A DNA stretch of 64,000 nt from Impatiens glandulifera (taxonomy: Eukaryota; Streptophyta; Magnoliopsida; Ericales; Balsaminaceae): contig NC_061870.1 of assembly GCF_907164915.1 (NCBI RefSeq), positions 27,689,348-27,753,347 on the forward strand, in the 5' to 3' direction. The position numbers were made by a program, and so were the translations under genes. Positions within the stretch are counted from its first letter, which is position 1. Every line of letters starts with the position of its first letter. Of this stretch, positions 26,701 to 38,064 are shown in pieces. The notes under the pieces are model-generated. The model saw only the letters and a program-made list of their open reading frames with translations, made no database searches and had not been told where the DNA came from.

Positions 26701-29311
26701 GAAACTTTTGTGGAGAAAATAAGGAAATATGGAGTGATCTCCACGTCCCATTCAACTTCTGGAGAAGCACGGTCCTCAACCATACTTGTAATTGATGATC
26801 TTCCGATGACAAATGGAAGAAGTGCATATGCAAGGCTTCTCAGGTGCTTGCATCTTCTAGTGCAATTTGCTCGCACCCCAACCATCATATTGATCACTGA
26901 GTATGATAAATCAGACTCTTCTGACAACAACCGACAGAATATGGACGAGCTTCAATTGTCACTTCAAAATGCTGGAGCTTGTAAGGTAGCATATTCCATG
27001 TTCTCAATGTGAAGTTCTGTTTGTTAAAAAAAATAAAAGGAGTTATCTCAAAAAGAATAAAAGTTCTGTTTGTTTACTTTGTGCTGGTCAGTTTATTTAA
27101 CTTGTGCTCATTTGAGACTATTCTGATTCACAGGTAGCTTTCAATCCCATTACAGTAAATTCCATCAAGAAGACCCTTAATAAGATATGCAAAGAAGAGC
27201 ACCGCTTGTTGAGTGCTGAGCAGATTGATTTTCTAGCAAAATCCAGTGGAGGTGATATCAGAAATGCGGTCACATCATTGCAATACTTCTGCTTGAAACC
27301 ACGTGCAGGAATTGCTAAAACTTTCCCTGATAAGGGATCCAATGCGAATAATTCGCTTGAAGAAGGATTTGTTGTACCACTTGGCAAAGATGAAACTCTC
27401 TTTCTTTTCCATGCGTTGGGAAAATTTCTGCACAACAAAAGAGAGACAGGAGCTGTTGCGTGTATGGGTATGTAAATCCTTACTGTCTAAACAAACCTAT
27501 TTGTGATTGAGAAGAAAATTCATAACATAATTAACAATAATTGATTATGCTGGTCAATAGGATACTCCCTTACATAGGTTTTTGGTGCTAAGGAATTGAT
27601 AATGAAGAATAACCTCTTTTTTGGTCAGTATAAGCTTTTATTTACACCAGGTGGTGGGACGTTATCAATTAAATAAGAGCTTTATCAAATCATTGAGTTT
27701 TATGAATGTTTGATATCTTTATGGCCTTGCTTTTGAGACTTTACAAACTCATATAATTTTTTTTTTATCTTTGCAGAATCAAATGCATTCAGGGTGAAGG
27801 ACAAACTAGCAAGACTTCCACTCAAAATGGATGCTCCAGAAACAATCCTTTGCCAAGCGCATGGACAAGCAAGGCCCGTTGCTGATTTCCTACATGAAAA
27901 TGGTAATATATTATCGTAATGTCCTTTCAAGTCTTACTTATTAGTTGTTGTAAGGTGCATTTAACAGTTGATCCAGTTAACCCCATAAATAAGAATTGTG
28001 ATAAGATAAAGGTGAAACATAAACTGGTATTGCTTGCTTTTTCTCCATTTGTTCAGCTAGATAAAACAGGGACTAAATTTTAGCAGATGATAAAAAATGA
28101 GACAGAATGCAACCCTTAGCTTCGATCACCCCCACCACTACTTACCTCTTAAATCCCTTGACCCCCTCGCCACCCCTCAACCACAGCTCATATAGGGACG
28201 TTCTGAACTTCTGACAGATTCTCCAACAGGACTACGGAGGCATCCCTGCCTCTACAGAACCAAGATGATTGTACTCAAAGGCCACACAAGACTAGGCGCC
28301 ATCTCCTGCACTGAGAAAGGATCAAGAAAACCGAGAACCAATCATTTCAGCATCTTAGATGCTAGTCTCTTAGTGTTTTGAACTCAAAAACCTCATGCGA
28401 GATACAAAAAGATGGGCGACTTCAAGGACTAGAATCTCTAATGGGTGGGCATCAGCTAATGATGACCATTTTGCGGAGCTACTCTAATCGATCTTATTGG
28501 AATCTAACAATCTCTGTTCTTTGTGTTTTTTCTTCTCTGATTATGTACTCTTTCTCTTTCAGCTTGTTTTTTACTAATTGAACGCCACTATGGATCACAA
28601 ACATTTCTCTTCAATCAAAAGTTTACCGAGACTAAAATTAATGTGGGGAACTATTTGATTGCAGTTCTGGATTTTCTAGGTGAGGAAGCAATAGATGATG
28701 CATGGGTTATATCCTCGTATTTGAGTGATGCTGATATCCTTGTTGCACAGAATGGTGGTGGCATGCTAACAAGACAAAACTATAAGATTGAGAACATTGT
28801 AGAGTCTGCAGCAGCATCTGTTGCTGTTCGAGGGGTGCTGTTTGGAAATTCTCATCCATTGAGTTCCAGGTTCATTTATTTACACATTCATTCTGACCTG
28901 GATTATCTATCAGAATTTTAATTACTCTGAAACTATTAGGTGGCATGCCATTCGACGTCCAAAGTCTTGGCAGGTGGATCAATCTTGCTCGCGTAACAAG
29001 GTTTGATTTTCTTGTCATTGTTTGATGTGGGGTTATTTTGAGAGTAAGGTTTGTTTCCTTCATTATACAATTTGGTCTTCTCTCAGTTGGAGATAGCGAG
29101 CCAGAGGCATCATATGGCCTATAATGGGTGGAGGTCATGTAATATGTCTGTTCTTGCAACCGAGTGGAGACCTGCCCTTAAATGGCTTCAATCTAGAGAT
29201 TCAAATGCTTCTTATATAGAATCCGACACATCAGAAGACGAGAAGCCAAACAACAGCTCAAGATTAAAGGAGAATAGTTCTAGCTCAGAAGATGAAATTG
29301 AAGATTGGTAG
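23795..29311 (+). CDS. RAD17: cell-cycle checkpoint protein RAD17 (clamp loader)
   Basis: Twelve exons (23795-23977, 24475-24523, 25330-25415, 25483-25530, 25908-25964, 26083-26185, 26669-26985, 27134-27467, 27777-27902, 28665-28869, 28940-29000, 29087-29311) give 597 aa. RAD17 replaces RFC1 in an RFC-like complex that loads the 9-1-1 clamp at damaged DNA in the nucleus. The conserved [21 protein letters not shown] leads the AAA+ module. Walker A is GAAGVGKS (about 134-141) and Walker B is ILVIDDLP (about 214-221). [12 protein letters not shown] is the sensor 2-like segment. The N-terminus is acidic and basic ([15 protein letters not shown]). The tail is Ser/acidic ([11 protein letters not shown]), as in other RAD17 proteins. 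The start was chosen because MGKR with an SSDEEE stretch matches plant homologues. Intron 9 (0.76 kb) has an odd GC-richer insert. Confidence 0.95.
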
Positions 29312-29652
29312 TTTATATTTTAACTGTTCAATAAAATAGCAAGCCTTTTTTGTATTTGTAAATCCTGTAAAATATAGTTTTAGTGGGAAATCCATTATCA
29401 TCTATCTCCACCAACATTTCTATATAATTGGACGATTCTTTTAAACATATCAACTTTTATGACAAATTAATTTTCGTTTTGAAGAAATCACTCTGCTTTG
29501 GATGAAATGAAGTTTGCTTCATACAATAATTAAAGAAAATTTGAAGCTTCCCACTTAAATTAGGACAGTCAAACAAACTACTACTACTTACATGATCCTA
29601 AACTTAGTTGATTAGTGAAAATAATGATGAACAATCTTCATCTGTGTTTCTT
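29312..29652. other. convergent 3' regions of RAD17 and the DUF632 gene
   Basis: The two genes end 341 bp apart on opposite strands. AATAAA-like words occur just after the RAD17 stop (about 29330). Nothing else is seen. Confidence 0.6.
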
Positions 29653-31674
29653 TCAAGTGAGTAACCTCTTTACTTCATGGGCATCTTGAGAAATGGATGT
29701 TGCCCTATTACATACTGATTCATAAGCATGGATGCATACATTGGAGAAACCTGTGATTGCCTCAAACACCTGAGGCAAACCCATCTGTAGGTTATTCAAG
29801 GTCATTGCCCTAGTCATCCCAACTGACTTCTCATGTCTAATTTTCTCCTCTTCTGCTTTCCCCCTCAAAGATCCTGCCTTTGCCCGTTTTATCGATATCG
29901 GGTCTGTCCTAATTCTACCACTCGACGATTCCGGCTGCATTGAAAACGAAGGTCCATACTTTCCCTCCAATGCCCTAAGCTGTGACACTTTCTTCTCCAA
30001 ATGTTTAAACGCCAATTCAGATCTCTTCTTTTGCTTCTGCTCTTCTCCCTGTTGAACAACAATAACATGGATTACAGTTAACAAGCTCTTGATCCCTTCT
30101 GAAGCCACTTTATCCGGGACCCTGTTGATTGCGAGAAGCCATTCCTCGCAAAGTAAGTAGATTGCTGAGTCTTGACATGTTTTTGACAAAGGGTTTTCCC
30201 CAAATTGGAACAGGCTGAGCCTAAGCCAACCGGCTAGAGCTTGAATGTAGTCACGTTGGGCCTTCACCAAGTTGCAGAATCCAAGATGCCATTGTTGGAG
30301 TTGGAGTTCAAGCTGGAGAGTCGATTGTCTGTGGATTTCAGTGGTTGGGTCTGTTGATGGAGTCACATTCAGATACTTTAGCTGTTTAACTATGTGTGTC
30401 TGAACTTGATGACACTCGTACATACTTCTCCACATCCCCGTCAATCTGTTCCACAAAAACAAAAAATTCATAATCCTATTAGAATTCAAAACGTATGAAG
30501 AAGGTAACCGACCTTTTAACAAGCTCCACGAGCTGTGGGTAGAGATCAGATTCCCTCAGTTTGATGATTTCAGAAGATGTAGTTTGAATGGTCTGGGAAG
30601 AAACCATCATTCTTGACTCCAATTTCTCAACCTCCTTCTTCATTTTCTCTGTTTTCATGTAATCAGCTCTCTTTATCTCCAGTTTCCTAAGCTGTGAACT
30701 TCTCTTCTCATGCTCCAATTTCAATGTCTCAGCATTCTTGACTTCTGAGTACAATTTCTTCTCCCAAGCATACAGCTTCTCCACCGTGGATGAGTGACTA
30801 CCAACCAAGGTATCACCTTGATTTCTTTCTGTCAAAAACTCGCCCACTTTAAAAGAATCTGTTTTTCTACAAGATCCCCATGACCATAACATTGGACTCA
30901 AACCTTTTCCATACCCATAAATCTTACCTGCAACAAAATTTAATAAGAAAAAATCATACATTTAAGTTTCATACATCGAATTCGAATACCTGATGAAGAT
31001 GGATCCTGGAATGAACAAGAGGGTATTTCCAACAGAGACGAAAGAGATCCCCCAGCATTGGCAGCATTGATGAAATACTCATCCAACTCTTTGATTATTT
31101 CAAACAGGTCCTTCGATTTACACGACACAACCATGGCCAGCTCGCTCGTCGTCGTAGTGGTTACAACCGAAGGAGGCGCAGCGACGGCGTGGTTAACGGC
31201 AACCTCTGACCCAGTTATCGTTGTCGACGCTCCCTCCCATTCTTCTTCAGTACCCGACCTAGATGATGAAGGTATAAATGGGTCCCAGAAATCCCATCCA
31301 GAAACTGCTGGCGGAGGTGGAGGCGGTGGGAGAGCGGTGGAAGCGGTGGTGGAAGTTGTCCATGTTGTTGTAGTTGGAGTTGGACTCATCGGCTGCGGCG
31401 GCGGCGGCGGCGGCGGAGGAGGATGAAGATTTGGCGGGGGAGTGGGTGGGGGAAGAGGCGGAAGATGGTGGTGGTGGTTTGTTTCAATATGGTTGATTTC
31501 GGTGGTGGCAAATTGAAGCAAGGCAGAACCTGTATTTCGGAGAGAACGAATGTAGATTGAATGAGAAGCAGAAAAAGCTTGTCTTGCTTCCACTAGCTGT
31601 TTCATATACCTTTTTCTTGCTTTGCATCTCGACACCATTTCCTCTCTCCTTATTCTTGAATTACAGCTCCCCAT
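29653..31674 (-). CDS. DUF630/DUF632 protein (NRG2 / REL2-like family)
   Basis: Three exons (31674-30990, 30927-30513, 30445-29653) give 630 aa. The N-terminus MGSCNSR offers Gly2 for myristoylation and Cys4 for palmitoylation, so plasma-membrane attachment is likely. DUF630 follows (about residues 1-60: RCKARKRYMKQLVEARQAFS). Next comes a Pro/His/Thr-rich linker with long proline runs (about 75-150) and the family's WDFWDPF motif. DUF632 fills the rest, starting near FEIIKELDEYF, with WEKKLYSEVK, heptad-rich coiled coil and LYECHQVQ-type text (here SMYECHQVQ). Relatives include Arabidopsis NRG2 in nitrate signalling and rice REL2 in leaf shape; this gene's own role is not known. The family has many members, so no symbol is given. 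Confidence 0.9.
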
Positions 31675-33799
31675 TTCACAAAATCAATCACAGATCAGAT
31701 CAAACCAAAATGGGTTTTTTTCACTTTCCTTGATTTCTCAAGCTTCAATCATCAATGGAGGACAGACAGAGAGACAAATAAAATAAAATAACACTTCTTG
31801 GTTTCTCAGAATGACAAATCTCTCTGTTTCTCTCTCTATATTATTTCACTGTAGTAGCGGAGTGAAGAAGACGAACGACAGAGCACGCTTTGGGACAGTG
31901 GAGACCAACGTTGGGCAGAGAGACAGAACTTTTATAATGGAACTGAGATGACTAAAATACCCCTCATTGTATCTAAAATTGCAATAAAGGTGAGTTCTTT
32001 TGACTCTGAGTCAAACAACACGAAGGGGTTATTGAAAGTCGTACGGAGAAAGTAGCACCGGAAGTCCGGCGGGGTAATTTGGGGATTTAATAATTTAACG
32101 GCCATGCAAAAATTGCTTTCATGGTTTAAACAATTTAAAGAGAGACACTTGTACTACCCTTTGTCAGCATTAGAATGTTTCATTCCATCAATCTATATTA
32201 AGTCCTGTTTGGTTTTCTTTATATTAATTGTGTGTTTAAACTCAATTTTTTCTCTACTTCTTCTAACTAAATAAATTATAAAAAATAAGTTGAATCTAAC
32301 TTACCCTAAAAATAATTCATTAATTCTGATCTTATTGTGTAATTTTGAATTTTGAATTTTGAATTAACCAGATTCATGTAAATATATTCATGTAAATATG
32401 TAAATACTTACTCTACATTATTGCAATTGGTAATAGAATAGGCACAACGGTAACTTTTTATTCAATTAATGATCAAGCTGTTAATGTATATCGGTTATTT
32501 TCTTAAAAAAAATGGATTTTAATTTTTCTGGTAATTTAAAAGATTTCATGCCTAATTTGTCTATAGAAAGTTTTTGAAAAACCTAAAATATTACCCACAT
32601 CTTTTCAATGGCTAAATCTAACTAACAAATTTGCTACATTGTTGAAATCTGTCATCAGATTTTTTTTTTTCTATTTTTAAGTCCAATTTTGTTAAATTTG
32701 ACTAAATGAATTTGGTCATTTTTCTATTTAAAATATTTAAAAATATAGTGTAAAGATTGTAAAGTGTAATCAAATAATAAATTTAGTTGGAAGAAAAAAA
32801 TTTAACATTTGAAAGTCAAAATTTTTTATTTCTAAAAATATGAGTACCACTTAATAACATTAATTAGTGGGATGAGGGAGTTTAGGGATAATTATGTATT
32901 GAATTATTGGGAAATTGTTAATAAATGAGTTTAATTCGGGATGACATTGGATTTGGATTCAGATTTAGATTTGGATTGAGGATTAGAATATTATTAAAAT
33001 ATAAAATATAATATATAGATAAATATTTTGATGATTATATATTTATTTACATTTTTATCAATATTTAGAGTGACTAATAATAACACAAATATTATCATCA
33101 TCCTATTTTGGTCCATCCACGATTGATTAAATCTTAAAAAAATTAATCCAAAATAAACAAATTGTGTGAATAGATACATTTAATTGATTAACAAAATACC
33201 AAATTAATAACTTTTTATTACTAAAATAGTTTTTTATTGCTATTATTAATAATACAAACAAGATATAAGAAGTGTGAACATGTTAAATTAAGTTTTTGTT
33301 AATTAAATAAATATTTCAAACCTTGTTAATTTATTTATTTAATTGGTTGAAATTATAATTTTATTTTTATAAAAAGAGTTTTGTTATAATTTAATAATAT
33401 ATATTTTGGTGATATCATACTTTTTAAATACAAAATATATTATAATAAATAAAATACTTTTTCATTTCCCAATAAGCCTTTTTAATAACTAAAATAACAT
33501 ACTTTTTCATTTTCCACTAATATACCTACACTAATTTGACATTGTTTCCAAAATAAATATACCATTCAATTTAATAAGATTACTTCAAAAAATAAGAAAA
33601 TTACATAATCTGATAGAATTAGAAAATTACAATTTCTCTTCTCTAATCTCCTCTCTACTGGAGAAAAAGTTAATCTCCATCATCCTCCTCCTTAAGCTAG
33701 CTAGCAATTAGTAAAGATAAAGAAAGAATTATTCAAATGATTATTGACTAAAACAATCATCATTAATTAATTAAGTAATTAGTCAAATTAATAATAAGA
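31675..33799. other. intergenic: DUF632 leader plus AT-rich spacer
   Basis: 31675 to about 31930 reads as the leader and promoter of the minus-strand DUF632 gene, with CT/GA-rich tracts. From about 32100 to 33640 the DNA is AT-rich with no coding signal or repeat I can define. The last 150 bp would be the 3' untranslated region of the TPR gene. Confidence 0.5.
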
Positions 33800-35261
33800 T
33801 TAGGCCTTGCTGCTCCTTGGACTCAGGCACAATGTTATGTCTTGAAAAACTTTGAGCCTCTTCTTCGTCTTCTCAGTTCCTAGCATTGCTGCAACAATGG
33901 CATCTTCAAAGTCCTTATTATCGGGAAGAAGATTTTCCCACTTTTTCTCCACTTCAGAGGCTGATCTTGTCCTCTTAAGAGGATGAGGAGGAATCTGGCA
34001 ACCAAATGGATCATCATAATGGAAAGGCTGTGCATCAATGTTCAACGAATTATTCATTGGCTGCTGCTTGATTATGTTAATGGAGGAACTGATGTTTTCG
34101 TCACCACCAAATGATTCAATATCTCTGTTTTTGGATGAATTGCAGCAAGGCTGTGGCTGCCAAAGGGAGGAAGAACCGAAGAAGGAATCAAACAGCTTGC
34201 TCTGTTCTACTCGATCCATGGTCTTGTTCATAGAATCTGATTCAAGATCTCTCAGCATTTGTTGGGCTCTTTCGTATGCTTTTAAATGAGATTCTATTCC
34301 TCTTGGCCCGTCTGAAACTGCTGGATTCACCCTTTTTAAAGTATCCTTAGCCTCCCTAATTCTTCCTTGTTTCATCAAACAGATACCCAAATTGCACATC
34401 TTGTTGTTGTCAAGTGATATCAGTAATGCCTTACGGTAAGCATCTTCTGCTTCAATGTAATTATTCTGTTGCATAAGTGCCCATCCTAGATTCCCCTGAA
34501 TCCAACCAACAATGAAAAACACATTTTCAGAATAATTCTACAATTTTTTTTTTTTTGTATAAAAATGAAAATGGTAACAACAACTTACCAGTAATCGGGT
34601 TGCTTCTTGTTGAACGGAGACTTGGAATTTCTTTCCCTGTGAACGGGCGGTCTTGGTTCGTTTTCCATTGAAAGCCATACCTCGTTCAATCATGAACAAT
34701 TTGTGTTTCAACAATCTAGTCTGATCATCCAACCTCCCACATCTTTTGTAAAGATCCAATAAGATGTTATCAAGAGCCTCTTGGGCTTGATCAGAGCATC
34801 GATTTCTCAACGATTTGATCGCTTCTATGGCTTCCTCTGCTCGATTCAGTTGCTTCATCACGATTGCCATGTCTTTAAGAGCACTATCAACTCTGTCTCC
34901 CGAATTAATAGCCGCCCAGAAAAGGGGAATTGATCTTTCTGGATCTTTTTCCACTAACTGATCAAACCCAGAAAACAAAGCATGTAAATCAAACAGCTAC
35001 AAAGCAATTACACTAATAATAATAATAATAAGACAATCAGAAAACAACCCAAGAATCAAGAACACATCTTTTTGGAAATTGTAAGGTTTCTTATTATTAT
35101 TATACCTGAACGTGCTTTGCTCTAACATAAGGAGTGTCCCCAACAGGAACTTTGTGGGTGACGTGAAAGGACTCCGAGACTCCATGAGCCTTCGCCGGAG
35201 AAGAAGGGGCTGATTTCGTGAATCTGAAGCCCTGAGGAGCATTCCACATATCTTGCATCAT
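33800..35261 (-). CDS. POLLENLESS3-like TPR protein (MS5/TDM1/SDI family)
   Basis: Three exons (35261-35106, 34957-34589, 34495-33800) give 406 aa, opening MMQDMWNAPQGFR. Conserved blocks in order are VGDTPYVRAKHVQLVEKDPE, IPLFWAAINSGDRVDSALKD, NRAEEAIEAIKSLR, KRTKTARSQGKKFQV and then the TPR motifs GNLGWALMQQNNYIEAEDAY and NNKMCNLGICLMKQGRI. The C-terminal LPDNKDFEDAIVAAMLG and RLKVFQDITLCLS are shared with Arabidopsis POLLENLESS 3-LIKE 2 (At3g51280), the best match from memory. Relatives act at meiotic exit (MS5/TDM1) or in sulfur-deficiency responses (SDI1/2). The promoter has AACGG cores suited to cell-cycle MYBs, listed separately. Assignment to the family is firm; the exact function is not. 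Confidence 0.92.
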
Positions 35262-35420
35262 CTTCGATTCAATTGTTTGGGATTTGATCGTTTCAGTGAT
35301 ATGTGGAATGATGCCTAGAGAAAGAAGTGAAAAAATGTCGAAACGGGAAACAGACGAAGGAACTATGGAGTTTTAGAGAGAGCGAGAGAGAGAGAGAACA
35401 AGAAAGGGCATGAAAAGTCC

Positions 35421-35469
35421 AATATATAAACGGAGTTTTGAAATCCGACCGTTATACAAACTAGCCGTT
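35421..35469 (-). promoter_or_regulatory. TATA box and AACGG (MSA-like) cores of the TPR gene
   Basis: On the minus strand a TTTATATATT TATA box spans 35430-35421, about 160 bp before the ATG. AACGG cores lie just upstream of it at 35469-35465 (TCAACGGCTA) and 35453-35449 (ATAACGGTC). AACGG is the core of the mitosis-specific activator element bound by MYB3R factors. The flanks match the full consensus only partly. Confidence 0.4.
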
Positions 35470-35759
35470 GAAAACTCTTTTAGGTATTTTTTTTTATGGG
35501 CTTAGAATCGGATCTTGGGTTCTGTATGCCCATTAATTTTTTTTTAATATCTACTCTACTAGCACCAGTAATAAATTATTATATCAATTAAATGTGCTGT
35601 TTCCATATATCTTATATTTTCATTTTTGATGGATTACACATTTTGATCACACATAACAGAGTTTAGTTGATGACATACATAATAAACATTTATATAATAA
35701 AATCAAGATTCAAATATAAAGATTGTCAAAAACGAAGTTTATAAAAGTGATGATGATGA

Positions 35760-36636
35760 TCATGAGGCTTGAAAACTATCTGATTTGTCGAGTTTGGCAG
35801 TGCTAGAACTGGATGATCCCATTACATCAGATGAAATAGCAACCTGCGGTTCCCCCCTTTTCAATGATGTTGGATGTCCAGAAACCTCCTGAAAGACCAA
35901 TTATGTCATGTTTTTTCAATAGACATGAAAAAGAGTCACTAAGTAAGAAGACAATGTATTATTATAATTAACCTTCATTAGATGATACCGCATGTCACAT
36001 GGTCGAACCTTATTCCCTATACATGCCAGTACAAATTTAGAATAGTTGAACAGAACATCAGCAGCAGCTTGTTTCTTTTCTTCAGTCTGCATTTGGTAGG
36101 AACAAAATGAATGCTTTTCAAACAAGAACACCAACAACAAGGAACATGTATGTTTATAATCAGATGCATCTAATTTCTTCAGGGTTACATGAAAAAGACA
36201 GAAAAATCAAAGCAACAAATCAAGATTTTACTGATTTTACATCAATCCTTTGAACAAGTATTTCTTAGGGTTGTACTTCAAATCTGTGGTTTCAAGTCTC
36301 AAGACAACAATAACAAAAAACAAGGGTTTATGGTGAAGGGGAAGGACAAACTGCTGGTGTTCATCAAAACCATATCAATCTAAAAGTGCAAGTTCATCTC
36401 CAAGAATAAAGATTTATGCGTTTACTACTAACCATAGATAGATAGAGAGAGACAAATAAAAAGTATTCATGTGCCTGGAAATTGAAGAAATTAGGTTTCA
36501 AAATCTGACGACTATATTAAGACGAGTGAGTTAACGGATCAGACAACGGGCGGGCGTTACAAAACAAAACACTAATTCGTAAATTTGAGGTGGCGGCGTA
36601 AAGGAAGAAATTGAGGTTTACCTCGTAATCTTCCAT
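35760..36636 (-). CDS. conserved plant protein of unknown function, 85 aa
   Basis: Three exons (36636-36622, 36086-35973, 35888-35760) splice to MEDYE, then TEEKKQAAADVLFNYSKFVL with ACIGNKVRPCDMRYHLMK, then EVSGHPTSLKRG and a serine-rich tail ending DSFQAS. The first coding exon is only 15 nt. The middle exon has an amphipathic helix and a CIGNxVRPCD motif with two cysteines. I recall near-identical short proteins in other dicots but no function. There is no signal peptide or membrane segment. All three frames agree, the splice sites are canonical, and coding-like conservation fades only in the tail. The gene lies 130 bp from the tRNA gene. Confidence 0.75.
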
Positions 36637-36765
36637 CTTCTTCTTCTTACAAACCCACGACCCAAAATAAAAGGAAAGAATCACACTCAAAAAGAAGGTT
36701 TCTTTGTATGTAATTATTAGTATAACAAATGATAACTTTAATATTTATTAATTTGATAAACAAAT

Positions 36766-36839
36766 GGCCTATTAGCTCAGTTGGTTAGAGCGTCGTGCTA
36801 ATAACGCGAAGGTCGCAGGTTCGAGACCTGCATAGGCCA
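36766..36839 (+). tRNA. tRNA-Ile(AAT)
   Basis: A complete cloverleaf of 74 nt. The acceptor stem GGCCTAT pairs with ATAGGCC and is followed by discriminator A. The D arm has GCTC/GAGC around AGTTGGTTA. The anticodon stem TCGTG/CGCGA encloses loop CTAATAA, so the anticodon is AAT (read as IAU for isoleucine). The variable loop is AGGTC, and the T arm GCAGG-TTCGAGA-CCTGC is perfect. There is no intron. A T run follows at 36841-36846, a Pol III terminator. Both internal promoter boxes are intact. Confidence 0.97.
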
Positions 36840-36950
36840 TCTTTTTTATTTATTTTTTCCTAAATTCGGGTTCCTCTTGAGTTATTTCTGATCGGGTCTT
36901 TCAAAGGGTTAGCCAGCTAGCTTTTGAAAGCAGTAGATTCGGTTCGTGAT

Positions 36951-37860
36951 AGGACATGTAAGTCGGTTGTTAGAACACAGCTTATAACTATAAAGTTAGA
37001 TACAAGTTTCACCACCATTTAACATATTTTTTCAAATAGTTAGACTTGGATGGCTCATAACTATGAAGTCTTAGATGCGGGTACAAAACATGTAGGTCAG
37101 TTGGTATAACACATTATTAATAACTAAATAGTAGTAGATTTAGATTGTTATAGGACATTTCATTCGATTGTCAGTACACATAGCTCATAACTACAAAGTT
37201 AGATACAAGCATTTAAGAAAAACAAAAGACAAAAACAACAATCATTCTTGTTTTGTTGGTATTATTGATTAGAATGAATCTGTTTGTGAAAGCTTAGTCA
37301 TCTTATGTTGTAGATTCGGATCATGATAGGACATTTAAGTCGATGTTAGAACACATAGCTCATAACTACAAAGTTAGATTCAAGTTTCACGGTCATTTAA
37401 GAAAAACAACCGTTCTTGTTTAGTTGGTACTATTGATTAGAATTGAATCTGTTTGTGAATGCTTAGCCATCTTCCTGGATACATGACAAAGAGGATTCAT
37501 TTAAATTGGTTATTAGAACACATAGCTCATAACTACAAAGTTAGATACAAGTTTCACCACCATTTAAGAAAAAACAAAGACAAAAACAACAATCATTCTT
37601 GTTTTGTTGGGTATTATTGATTAAAATGAACCTGTTTGTGAAAACTTAGTCATCTTATGTAGTAGTTTCGAATCATGATAGGGCGGCATTTTAAGTTTGT
37701 TAGAACACATAGCTCATAACTACAAAGTTAGAATTGTGTTTCACGACCATTTAAGAAAAACAACAATCATTCTTGTTTTGTTGGTATTATTGATTAGAAT
37801 GAATCTGTTTGTGAACGCTTAGCCATCTTCCTGGATACATGACAATTGGATTCATATAAC
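36951..37860 (+). repeat. tandem array of decayed tRNA-Ile-like units
   Basis: Seven blocks align along their length with the intact tRNA-Ile just upstream: about 36951-37015, 37034-37083, 37085-37148, 37151-37210, 37329-37393, 37491-37560 and 37680-37748. Shared features are a GGACAT-TAAGTCGGTTGTTAGAAC-like D region, a GCT(T/C)ATAACTA-like anticodon region and a GATACAAGTTTCAC-like T region. The anticodon loops read CTTATAA or CTCATAA in most copies and TTAATAA in one. Acceptor stems no longer pair, so these are not working tRNAs. The last four blocks are joined by linkers of about 90-120 bp that alternate between two types. Confidence 0.6.
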
Positions 37861-38064
37861 AGTTCTCCAAAAAGAGCGAAAATGAAACTTGGCTGTGAAC
37901 TTTCAGTAAGAAAAAAAAGCATAAAACTATTACTGCAATATGTCCTTTAACACCATTTCCAATCAAGACAAATAGAAACAACTTCTCAGATAACAAGCAC
38001 ACTGAAATCCAGATGTCCTAAGCAAGAACAGAAAGATAAGGAAAGGATGATAAAATAAGTCAAA

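Noticed and set aside
31058..31426. A 122-codon plus-strand frame ending in poly-Gly
   Set aside because: It is the reverse complement of the proline-rich linker of the DUF632 protein.
36951..37748. Functional extra tRNA genes in the repeat array
   Set aside because: The acceptor stems do not pair and the T loops are degenerate; only the gene at 36766 folds fully.
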